From positions 1-5,141 of the forward strand of contig JASHYZ010000276.1 in NCBI GenBank assembly GCA_030042795.1: a stretch of 5,141 nt of DNA, read 5' to 3'. The DNA comes from Terriglobia bacterium (lineage in GTDB: Bacteria > Acidobacteriota > Terriglobia > UBA7540). The notes below the pieces were generated by a model. The model was not told where the DNA came from. It was given only the letters and a program-made list of their open reading frames with translations, and did no database searches. Each line of letters opens with the position of its first letter. Within the stretch, counting starts at the first letter, position 1. Below are positions 1-5,141 of the stretch, piece by piece. A program made the position numbers and the translations under genes.

Positions 1-42
1 TTTTTTGCTCATAAACATCTGAAAATATGATAGATGGCACGC

Positions 43-113
43 TTGGCTTCGCTTTCAACCAATTCCGTACTAAGCCTCTGATAGGGCAGTACTTAGCGCT
101 GTTGGCTTCGCTT
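43..113. repeat. Short direct repeats at the 3' end of the STGPRT gene
   Basis: TTGGCTTCGCTT occurs at 43-54 and again at 102-113. Between them, GTACTAAGC (67-75) and GTACTTAGC (89-97) differ by one base, and the second contains the stop codon of the leftward gene. The arrangement suggests a small local duplication around the stop codon. Positions 1-92 otherwise hold no gene and no clear terminator. Confidence 0.3.
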
Positions 114-794
114 GGGTTCGTTTTCTTCTCCCGCCTTGGCTGTGCCCTGAGCTGCCAGCCGCGCCACAGCGTTCTCAATCCAAGCACGCAACGCTTCTTC
201 GGTGGCTGCCGCCTCATACTGACGTTTGCCCGGCTGGGCGCCTAAGGGCCGGAACAGGGAGAGTTGCCCTTCGATCTGCCGGCGTGTCTCGGAGCGGCCC
301 CGGATCACAGGCCCTACCACCGCCGCCAAGCGCGTCTTCCAAGGCTGGCGGCGCTCGCGCATGAGCCCCACGACCACCCCCAATAAGGCGTCAAGGCGGG
401 CGTCGATCTCGGGACAGGCCGGAACCCCGGCGCCCACCCACTGCCGCAGGCGCCGCGCCTTTTGCCACCAAGTGCGTGCCAGAAGCTCCACCGCCATCGA
501 CGCGACGGCATCTGTAGGGCGGAAGATGGCCGCCAGATCACGGTGCAGACAGCAGAATTCGCGGGGGTCTTCGCCGCGGGCACGAAGCTCCCGCTCCAGC
601 ACCTCGGGACACCAGCCCTTCTTTCGGGCGTTGAGGGCGGAACGATACTTACCTGCTTTGGTCCGGGGTCCGGTGGATTTGAGGGCGTTGAGCCGGTTGG
701 AAGCTAGGCGCAGTGGGCTCACACTGCCGACGGGCGGGGATGGGCAGGAATCCGCGGCCGACTGCGCTGCGGAGATCTGGCCCTCATACCTCAT
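93..794 (-). CDS. Hypothetical 'STGPRT..GK' protein, 233 aa
   Basis: Function unknown. The most recognisable part is near residues 30-61: an RLASNRLNALKSTGPRT block, then KAGK and a basic NARKKGW stretch. This resembles the N-terminal signature (xxNAxxSTGPRTxxGKxxSxxNAxxHG) of uncharacterised proteins that occur in many copies in Acidobacteria and Planctomycetes. Behind it lie Arg-rich, probably helical segments, including an aromatic/basic patch (ARTWWQKARRLRQW) near residue 107. There is no signal peptide, membrane segment or known catalytic motif. The high Arg/Lys content would suit a nucleic-acid-binding role, but nothing proves that. The ATG at 794 is preferred because a good promoter ends just before it. 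No ribosome binding site is visible, and an in-frame GTG at residue 25 is an alternative start. The gene lies 89 bp downstream of the monooxygenase on the same strand but has its own promoter. The opposite-strand frame is also open but is GC-driven. Confidence 0.72.
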   Translation of the reverse strand: MRYEGQISAAQSAADSCPSPPVGSVSPLRLASNRLNALKSTGPRTKAGKYRSALNARKKGWCPEVLERELRARGEDPREFCCLHRDLAAIFRPTDAVASMAVELLARTWWQKARRLRQWVGAGVPACPEIDARLDALLGVVVGLMRERRQPWKTRLAAVVGPVIRGRSETRRQIEGQLSLFRPLGAQPGKRQYEAAATEEALRAWIENAVARLAAQGTAKAGEENEPKRSQQR

Positions 795-799
795 AAGTT

Positions 800-829
800 A
801 ATATATCATGAAGTACACGCGCCTGTCAA
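800..829 (-). promoter_or_regulatory. Sigma70-type promoter of the STGPRT gene, probably leaderless
   Basis: Read on the minus strand, a perfect TTGACA (829-824) is followed by an 18-bp spacer and TATATT (805-800). Only five bases (AACTT) separate the -10 box from the ATG at 794. The expected transcription start therefore falls on or next to the A of the start codon. The AT-rich patch stands out from the GC-rich surroundings. No Shine-Dalgarno sequence precedes the ATG, which fits a leaderless mRNA. Confidence 0.6.
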
Positions 830-883
830 CGGAACCTATTCACTGGTGCTGGTGTCACATGTATGAAGGGGGGGCGGCGCAGC

Positions 884-2215
884 TTATCGCCCGTTGGGCT
901 TAGTCACCCCACACCGAATCTCCCGAGTCGGTTGACCGGCGTACTCGGCAAAGTGCGTTGTGCCGATGTGTGCAATGTAGCCGTCGGGACGGATCAAGAT
1001 ACGACGTCCATCGGGCGTGATGATCTCGGTCGCATGACCACCGCGCAAATGATGGAAGAGCCTGCTGCCGTCGTTGAGCCGGCCGTCGGGCATTCGATCA
1101 CCCGGATGCAGGCTTCCGATCGCGACGCCGGAGGATAGTGAGCTGGTTCGGTAGTGCAAGGCTAGCTGGTTGGTCGCGTCGCCGCGCTTGATGGACCGCG
1201 TTTGGTACAGGCGTTTGCTCAAGCCGAGTACCGCTGCGGCAACTGGCAGCCGCTCGGCTTCGTATGTGTCGAGAAGCGAATTGGGACCACTGCGCAGAAC
1301 GTGCGCGAGTTTCCAGCCCAGATTGTATGCATCCTGAACGGCCGTGTTAAGACCCTGTCCACCTGTCGGAGGATGTACATGAGCCGCATCCCCCGCCAGA
1401 AACACGCGTCCGACGCGGAAGCGATTGACCATGCGCACCGCCGGCCGATAAATCGAACTCCAGCTCACCCGCACGATGCGATGACCGGTGGCTCTAAGCA
1501 CGGCGCTCTCGATGCCTGGCAGAATCCTCTCCGCCTTAGCCGTGAGTTGGAACAGCGGCGTGCCCGGCAAGGGGCAAAGCCCCAGGGGCGAGCCTCTGGT
1601 AAGGGGCCAGATATGCCAGTCCCGACGGTCAAGTCCTTCAACCTCGACGTCAGCCACGAGCATGGGTTGTTCATCAATTGCCTCGCCTTCCAAATTCAGG
1701 CCAAGCGCTTTTCGCACCGTGCTGTGGCCTCCGTCGCAGCCGACCAGAAAGTCTGCCCGCACGGTTTCCCCGGTAGAGAGTGTAGCCTCAACACCGCGCT
1801 CATCCTGCCAAAATGTTGTCAGCGCTTTTCCGAATTCGACTTGGGCGCCCAACGAGGATAATCGCTCGCGCATGATGGATTCCGTGCACGATTGCGGCAC
1901 CATCCAGACGTTTGGATAAGGCACGCTCTCGGTGGGCTGTCTGCTGGTACCCAGCGAGCCTGCTCGCAGCGAAAGCGGGCCGAAGTGAATCCGGAACTTC
2001 GGATAAGGACCGCCGGCGGCCAGGATCGCATCGATGACTCCGAGGTCTTCGAGGATTTCCAGGGTGCGAGGTTGGATGCCTTTGCCGCGCGAGCCTGCGA
2101 AGGGTATTTCCGCGGCGTCGATGAGGCGGAACGCAATCCCGCGACGCGCGAGATCCAGCGCCAGCGTCAGTCCTGCCGGGCCCGCGCCGACGATTACTAC
2201 GTTTGTTTCGTACAT
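884..2215 (-). CDS. FAD-dependent monooxygenase (PheA/TfdB, FAD_binding_3 family), 443 aa
   Basis: This is a class A flavoprotein hydroxylase, expected in the cytosol to use NAD(P)H and O2 to insert one oxygen into an aromatic or polyketide-like substrate. The N-terminal Rossmann dinucleotide motif GAGPAG is at residues 10-15. A conserved GIQPRTLE segment is near 46-53. The DG motif (GCDGGHSTVRKALG) spans about 159-172 with D161-G162. The GD motif (VFLAGDAAHVHPPTGGQGLN) spans about 271-290 with G275-D276 contacting FAD. The C-terminus keeps PGDRMPDG (371-378) and ILIRPDGYIAH (406-416), the remains of the thioredoxin-like tail found in the PheA/MhpA group. At 443 residues it is shorter than the roughly 490-550 usual for full-length relatives, because the tail is condensed; no frameshift is seen. 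The ATG at 2215 starts immediately before the flavin motif, as is normal, but has only a weak ribosome binding site. No partner gene is present, so the substrate cannot be predicted. The gene is probably regulated through the palindrome over its start. Confidence 0.93.
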   Translation of the reverse strand: MYETNVVIVGAGPAGLTLALDLARRGIAFRLIDAAEIPFAGSRGKGIQPRTLEILEDLGVIDAILAAGGPYPKFRIHFGPLSLRAGSLGTSRQPTESVPYPNVWMVPQSCTESIMRERLSSLGAQVEFGKALTTFWQDERGVEATLSTGETVRADFLVGCDGGHSTVRKALGLNLEGEAIDEQPMLVADVEVEGLDRRDWHIWPLTRGSPLGLCPLPGTPLFQLTAKAERILPGIESAVLRATGHRIVRVSWSSIYRPAVRMVNRFRVGRVFLAGDAAHVHPPTGGQGLNTAVQDAYNLGWKLAHVLRSGPNSLLDTYEAERLPVAAAVLGLSKRLYQTRSIKRGDATNQLALHYRTSSLSSGVAIGSLHPGDRMPDGRLNDGSRLFHHLRGGHATEIITPDGRRILIRPDGYIAHIGTTHFAEYAGQPTREIRCGVTKPNGR

Positions 2216-2223
2216 TGTACGAA
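2207..2223. promoter_or_regulatory. 17-bp perfect palindrome over monooxygenase start: candidate operator
   Basis: TTCGTAC and GTACGAA form a perfect 7-bp inverted repeat around the 3-bp spacer ATT (2214-2216). The monooxygenase start codon (2215-2213 on the minus strand) lies inside it. The size and symmetry suit a dimeric repressor of the TetR or MarR type, families that often control flavin monooxygenases. No such regulator gene is in the window. Binding here would block initiation or early elongation. The site could also act as an mRNA hairpin hiding the AUG. The role is inferred; the palindrome itself is directly visible. Confidence 0.45.
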
Positions 2224-2314
2224 TCCAGTGTAATGCATAGACTGGGTGGGTTGACCGGTCGCTTCGCGAGATCGCAGACCGCCAAGAACAGAGGTCGCCA
2301 GCCGGTCGCCTTTA

Positions 2315-2343
2315 TTGACATCGGTTAAGGAACGTCGTAGCGT
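2315..2343 (+). promoter_or_regulatory. Candidate promoter of the GloVer-repeat gene
   Basis: A perfect TTGACA (2315-2320) is followed after 17 bp by TAGCGT (2338-2343). The second box keeps the key T, A and final T of a -10 hexamer but is otherwise poor. Transcription would start near 2350, leaving an untranslated leader of about 50 bases that contains the ribosome binding site. The -35 overlaps a TTG that could open a longer reading frame, which argues against that TTG as the start codon. Confidence 0.4.
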
Positions 2344-2388
2344 GTCAAAGACGAACTCAGAATCTCAGCACACAGCCACGACCGCGGC

Positions 2389-2396
2389 AAAGGGGG
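2389..2396 (+). promoter_or_regulatory. Ribosome binding site setting the GloVer gene start
   Basis: AAAGGGGG lies five bases upstream of the ATG at 2402. It is the only good Shine-Dalgarno sequence near the beginning of this frame. It supports the start directly before a signal peptide rather than the in-frame TTG at 2315, which would add 29 polar residues ahead of it. Confidence 0.6.
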
Positions 2397-2401
2397 TAGT
2401 A

Positions 2402-3835
2402 ATGAGCAAACTGAATCGGTGGAAGACGGTTTACGTCACTCTTGCATTTTGGGCGGCGACGATCTCCCCGGCGCAGACGTTCACGACGCTGGCGAGCTTC
2501 AACGGAACCAACGGTCGGAACCCTGCGGCTGCCCTCGTTCAGGGAACCGACGGCAACTTTTATGGAACAACTGTCATGGGCGGTACTTCCGCCGCATGCA
2601 CCGCCGGGTGCGGCACGGTGTTCAGGTTGACGCGGAACGGGACGGTCACGACCGTATACAGCTTTGACCTTACGCACGGAGCATACCCTTACGGTGCCCT
2701 CCTGCTGGGCACCGATGGCAACCTTTACGGTACAACCTTCGATGGCGGAATAAACAGCGACGGCACCGTGTTCAAACTGACACTCGATGGCAAGCTCAAG
2801 ACCCTGCATAGCTTCAGCTACTATGTTGACGGTGCTAACCCCCTGGCGGGTTTGGTGCAGGCCACTGATGGCAACTTCTACGGCGCAACGTTTCAGGGGG
2901 GTGCGAATGGTGACGGCACCATTTTCAGAATCACGGCGGAAGGTGAACTAACCACCCTACACGGTTTCGACTGCAACGACGGTGCCAACCCTGCCGGCGC
3001 TCTAGTTCAAGGTACCGACGGGAGCTTATACGGGACTACCAATTATTGTGGCCCTTCTTTTTATGGCACCGTCTTTAGACTTGGAGCGGACGGAGCTCTC
3101 ACAACTCTTCTGAGCTTTACAGATGAGTCTAACGGCGGAGACCCGTTCGCCGGGCCGATTCAAGCGCCCAACGGAGAGTTTTATGGCACGGCCCCAGTTG
3201 GTGGGACGAACGCCTCCGGGACTGTTTACCGCGTTACTTCTACCGGAGTATCCGCCACCGTCTACAACTTCTGCACGCAATCCAACTGCGCAGACGGCTA
3301 TTATCCCTACGCCGGATTGACTGAGGCCACTGACGGGAATCTCTACGGCACAACTGCGTACGGCGGCGCCAACTTTAGCAGCATGTGCGCCAATTCCACC
3401 TGTGGCACGATCTTCAAGATCGCTCCCAGTGGTGCGCTGACCACACTTTATAGCTTCTGCGCCCAAACCAACTGCACGGACGGGGCCGTCCCTTTTAGTG
3501 GCGTGGTTCAAGGCACAGATGGAAGGTTCTATGGCGCCGTAGGCGGGGGCGGAGTGAACGGCTATGGCACGGTCTACGCCTTGTACGCCGGACTACGTCC
3601 TTTCGTGGAGACCGTACCCATCACCGGCCAAGCAGAAACCGCTGTCATGATTCTGGGCACCGATCTTGCCAGCGCCACAAGCGTTACGTTTAACGGGACG
3701 CCAGCTAGCTTCACCGTCGTTTCGAGTACGGAAATCACGACTACCGTACCCACCGCCGCCACAACCGGCAAAATCCAGGTGGTGACGCCCACCGCTACAC
3801 TCTCCAGCAACGTGGAATTCAGGGTGAGGCCGTGA
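2402..3835 (+). CDS. Secreted GloVer-repeat beta-propeller protein with C-terminal IPT/TIG domain, 477 aa
   Basis: This is an exported protein of unknown function. Residues 1-25 form a signal peptide: basic SKLNRWK, a hydrophobic core, then ISPAQ with probable cleavage after A24 or Q25. Seven repeats of the TIGR03803 (Gloeo/Verruco, 'GloVer') type follow, each with the core (T/P)(D/N)G-x-(F/L)YG near residues 49, 104, 155, 205, 256, 310 and 372. Each is trailed by GG, G-T-(V/I)-(F/Y)-x-(I/L/V) and a strand like LTTLYSF. Seven units suggest a seven-bladed propeller. Residues about 398-477 resemble an IPT/TIG immunoglobulin-like domain (VMILGTDLASATSVTFNGTPA and following). Ten cysteines lie mostly as close pairs (66/70, 291/296, 329/334, 353/358) and may form loop disulfides after export. 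The start is set by the ribosome binding site and signal peptide. The pgeF-like gene starts 14 bp downstream with no terminator between. Surface or carbohydrate binding is plausible but not shown. Confidence 0.88.
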   Translation: MSKLNRWKTVYVTLAFWAATISPAQTFTTLASFNGTNGRNPAAALVQGTDGNFYGTTVMGGTSAACTAGCGTVFRLTRNGTVTTVYSFDLTHGAYPYGALLLGTDGNLYGTTFDGGINSDGTVFKLTLDGKLKTLHSFSYYVDGANPLAGLVQATDGNFYGATFQGGANGDGTIFRITAEGELTTLHGFDCNDGANPAGALVQGTDGSLYGTTNYCGPSFYGTVFRLGADGALTTLLSFTDESNGGDPFAGPIQAPNGEFYGTAPVGGTNASGTVYRVTSTGVSATVYNFCTQSNCADGYYPYAGLTEATDGNLYGTTAYGGANFSSMCANSTCGTIFKIAPSGALTTLYSFCAQTNCTDGAVPFSGVVQGTDGRFYGAVGGGGVNGYGTVYALYAGLRPFVETVPITGQAETAVMILGTDLASATSVTFNGTPASFTVVSSTEITTTVPTAATTGKIQVVTPTATLSSNVEFRVRP

Positions 3836-3839
3836 TTTT

Positions 3840-3843
3840 GGAG
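3840..3843 (+). promoter_or_regulatory. Ribosome binding site supporting a TTG start for the pgeF-like gene
   Basis: GGAG lies six bases upstream of the TTG at 3850. An in-frame TGA at 3844-3846 rules out any start further upstream. The next in-frame candidate, TTG at 3904 (residue 19), has no clear ribosome binding site but would still keep the conserved LVHGFSTR motif. The site lies in the 14-bp gap after the GloVer stop codon, so coupled re-initiation is possible. Confidence 0.5.
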
Positions 3844-3849
3844 TGACGG

Positions 3850-4911
3850 TTGTGCGTTAACACAACAACTTCTTTCCAGCTTGTTTCGCGGCGTGGACTC
3901 ACTTTGCTGGAGTGTACGGCGCTGGCAGAGTTTCCGTGGCTGGTTCACGGTTTCAGCACACGCCAGGCGGACTTGCCGGACAGTACTAAAGGACCGTGCG
4001 GTGTACAGGGTTTTCACCTCGGTCACGCCGGCGGCGCCAGTCCCCGCCAAGTGGAGGAGAACCAACGGCGATTTCGCGCCGCTCTGGGCGGCCGCTGGGC
4101 GCCCGCTAGCCTGCGCCAAATCCACTCCGCCATTGTTTATGAGGCCGCGCGTGCGGCCTGCTCAGGGGCTGGTAGTTCACAGAAGGATCGAGCGGCGCAT
4201 CGCAAGACGCTCGAATACCGTCTTGCCGGATGGCCGATGCCTGATGAGCATCCGGCCCTCAGCGGGGATTCAGTCGCCGGTCGAACCTCGAAGCCTGACT
4301 TATCGAGCCCCCAGCACCACAACTCTCCGGCGGGCGATGCCCTTGTGACCTCTCAGCCGGGCGTTCTGCTCTCTGTTCGCACGGCGGACTGCCTACCGGT
4401 GCTGCTCGCCGATGTGAACCTGCACGTGGTGGCGGCTGTGCACGCGGGCTGGCGCGGCGCGCTGGCCAGAGTGATCGAGAAGACGGTGGGAGAGATGCGC
4501 CGGATTTTCGGGTCGGCTCCGGAGAACCTGGTGGCTGCCCTCGGTCCGGCGATTGGCCGTTGCTGTTATGAGGTGGGGGACGAAGTGGTGGACGCATTTC
4601 GCGCTCAGTTTATTCAATGCGACAGCTTTTTTTGCCGGCCGTCGCGCGAGCGCGAGGCGGATTACTCCCGTTCACGTTACTCTCTGCTGTTCCACACCCA
4701 GGCGCCGCCCGGCCACCGTCGCGAGCGTCCCAGCCTGCATCTTGACCTCGCGGCCATAGCCGACGATCAACTGATCGCTGCCGGCCTCAAAGCTTCGGCG
4801 ATTCATCATTCCGGCTACTGCACGGCTTGCCGAGCTGACCTGTTTTTCTCCTACCGGCGTGAAGGCTCTCAGGCAGGCAGAATGTTGGCGGCGATCGGGG
4901 TTCGCGAGTAG
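3850..4911 (+). CDS. pgeF: PgeF/YfiH-family laccase-domain protein (Cu-oxidase_4), 353 aa, with in-frame insertion
   Basis: This belongs to the family of E. coli PgeF (YfiH), a cytosolic peptidoglycan-editing hydrolase that removes L-Ser wrongly attached to UDP-MurNAc. Human LACC1/FAMIN is a relative with purine nucleoside activity, so the substrate here is uncertain. Family motifs run in order: LVHGFSTR (31-38), QIHSAIVY (90-97), GDALVTSQPG (162-171), VRTADCLPVLLAD (176-188), AAVHAGWRG (195-203), LGPAIGRCCYEVG (231-243) and HHSGYCTACRADLFFSYRREG (from 319). The metal-binding set H92, C181 and H198 is intact. The protein is about 100 residues longer than the usual 240-270. Most of the excess is a low-complexity stretch at about 101-158 between QIHSAIVY and GDALVTS. 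Another extension (about 255-297) contains FHTQAPPGH, a form I associate with acidobacterial homologues. The reading frame is unbroken across both. TTG at 3850 is chosen from its GGAG; translation is probably coupled to the GloVer gene. Confidence 0.9.
   Translation: MCVNTTTSFQLVSRRGLTLLECTALAEFPWLVHGFSTRQADLPDSTKGPCGVQGFHLGHAGGASPRQVEENQRRFRAALGGRWAPASLRQIHSAIVYEAARAACSGAGSSQKDRAAHRKTLEYRLAGWPMPDEHPALSGDSVAGRTSKPDLSSPQHHNSPAGDALVTSQPGVLLSVRTADCLPVLLADVNLHVVAAVHAGWRGALARVIEKTVGEMRRIFGSAPENLVAALGPAIGRCCYEVGDEVVDAFRAQFIQCDSFFCRPSREREADYSRSRYSLLFHTQAPPGHRRERPSLHLDLAAIADDQLIAAGLKASAIHHSGYCTACRADLFFSYRREGSQAGRMLAAIGVRE
4142..4256 (+). repeat. Cluster of inverted repeats inside the pgeF insertion
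   Basis: Three stem-loops lie in 115 bp. The first is AGGCCGC (4142-4148) with GCGGCCT (4153-4159) around a four-base loop. The second is GCAAGACG (4202-4209) with CGTCTTGC (4219-4226) around a nine-base loop; it extends by CATC (4198-4201) with GATG (4229-4232) if CG is bulged. The third is GCCGGATG (4225-4232) with CATCCGGC (4249-4256) around sixteen bases, with an alternative inner GATGC/GCATC stem (4236-4240, 4248-4252). The second and third share bases and would compete. The cluster falls in residues that pgeF homologues lack, so it may be an in-frame palindromic element. No target-site duplication was found. Confidence 0.5.
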
Positions 4912-4948
4912 CTCGGCGCTATCGTCGGATGACTTTGTGCAAGAACGC

Positions 4949-4998
4949 ATGGATTCCCGCTCCCCGCTTTCGCGGGGACAAGCTTTGCGGGAATGACG
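4949..4998. repeat. Intergenic palindromic repeat unit with nested hairpin
   Basis: ATTCCCGC (4953-4960) pairs with GCGGGAAT (4987-4994). Inside it, TCCCCGC (4961-4967) pairs with GCGGGGA (4972-4978) around the loop TTTC, leaving the eight bases 4979-4986 unpaired on the right. The edges ATGGATTCCCGC and GCGGGAATGACG match a palindromic repeat type scattered between genes in many bacterial genomes. It begins 38 bp after the pgeF-like stop codon and could act as a 3' stem-loop. No T-run follows, so it is not a standard intrinsic terminator. Confidence 0.75.
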
Positions 4999-5029
4999 AC
5001 GTTGGGATAAGAGCTTGTGAATCGACCTG

Positions 5030-5054
5030 CGTCACCCCCGCGGAAGCGGGGGTC
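5030..5054. repeat. Second intergenic palindromic repeat unit
   Basis: ACCCCCGC (5034-5041) and GCGGGGGT (5046-5053) form a perfect 8-bp stem around the tetraloop GGAA. Its left edge CGTCACCCCCGC matches the reverse complement of the right edge of the preceding unit (4987-4998) at 10 of 12 bases, so the two units are in opposite orientation, as in paired REP-like elements. The rest of the gap to the window end shows only a weak GCCAG/CTGGC stem (5117-5132) and no gene. Confidence 0.7.
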
Positions 5055-5141
5055 GGTGAGCACGCGGCGAGCACAAGTTTTCGCGCAGACTCTACACACC
5101 TATTCAGTTTCTTCCCGCCAGGCTCAACTGGCCACAGGCCG

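Noticed and set aside
27..245. 72-residue plus-strand ORF at the left end
   Set aside because: It overlaps the STGPRT gene on the opposite strand, has no ribosome binding site or family resemblance, and its repeated LGF/LASLGF words come from a short DNA direct repeat.
226..801. 191-residue plus-strand ORF opposite the STGPRT gene
   Set aside because: It is Arg/Ser/Pro-rich with no family resemblance. The minus-strand frame has the recognisable STGPRT signature and a good promoter.
1202..1861. 219-residue plus-strand ORF inside the monooxygenase
   Set aside because: It is antisense to a clearly conserved enzyme, has no recognisable motif, and is expected from GC-rich codon bias.
1800..2321. 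173-residue minus-strand ORF overlapping the monooxygenase 5' end and intergenic region
   Set aside because: It is Arg/Pro-rich and lies in another frame over the FAD-binding motif, so it is a shadow of the real gene.
2315..2401. TTG at 2315 as the start of the GloVer gene
   Set aside because: It would place 29 polar residues before a standard signal peptide, and it lies on a likely -35 box. The ATG at 2402 has a strong ribosome binding site.
4141..4324. Frameshift or assembly error as the cause of the extra pgeF residues
   Set aside because: Conserved motifs on both sides (QIHSAIVY and GDALVTS) are in the same frame with no stop codon, so a simple frameshift does not explain the stretch.
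4953..5053. Intrinsic terminator or CRISPR repeats after the pgeF-like gene
   Set aside because: The stem-loops are not followed by a T-run, and the two units are inverted and unequal, without regular spacers.
4869..5099. 76-residue minus-strand ORF containing VIPAK and DPRFRGGD-like words
   Set aside because: These words are the usual translation of the intergenic palindromic repeats at 4949-5054. The ORF also overlaps the conserved C-terminus of the pgeF-like gene.

Overview
This 5.1 kb stretch is GC-rich bacterial chromosome with four convincing protein genes, two leftward and two rightward, and no RNA gene, transposase or CRISPR array. The best guess for the host is a soil-type Acidobacteriota (Bryobacter/Solibacter-like). 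This is an inference from three things: a small 'STGPRT..GK' hypothetical protein of a kind common in that phylum, a secreted GloVer-repeat protein, and a PgeF homologue carrying an FHxxxPPGH-type insert. No rRNA or marker gene confirms it.

Layout. Positions 1-92 hold the 3' flank of the first gene and no gene of their own. On the minus strand, 93-794 encodes an uncharacterised 'STGPRT' protein whose consensus-like promoter sits so close to the ATG that the mRNA is probably leaderless. Also on the minus strand, 884-2215 encodes an FAD-dependent aromatic-hydroxylase-type monooxygenase. A perfect 17-bp palindrome lies over its start codon and looks like a repressor operator. The divergent intergenic region (2216-2401) carries a plausible promoter and ribosome binding site for the next gene.

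On the plus strand, 2402-3835 encodes an exported protein with seven GloVer (TIGR03803-type) repeats, probably a closed seven-bladed beta-propeller, followed by a C-terminal IPT/TIG domain. Fourteen bases later, 3850-4911 encodes a PgeF/YfiH (laccase-domain, Cu-oxidase_4) enzyme with its metal-binding His/Cys/His set intact. It also carries a roughly 55-residue insertion whose DNA is packed with hairpins. The remainder (4912-5141) is intergenic and contains two oppositely oriented palindromic repeat units of the ATTCCCGC..GCGGGAAT / ACCCCCGC..GCGGGGGT type.

The genes do not form an obvious pathway. The propeller and PgeF genes are probably co-transcribed, with no terminator visible between them, but their products act in different compartments. 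The monooxygenase looks like a stand-alone, locally regulated gene. I see no defence system, toxin-antitoxin pair or biosynthetic cluster. The most interesting signals are the structured in-frame insertion inside pgeF, the palindrome over the monooxygenase start codon, and the leaderless-type promoter of the hypothetical gene.
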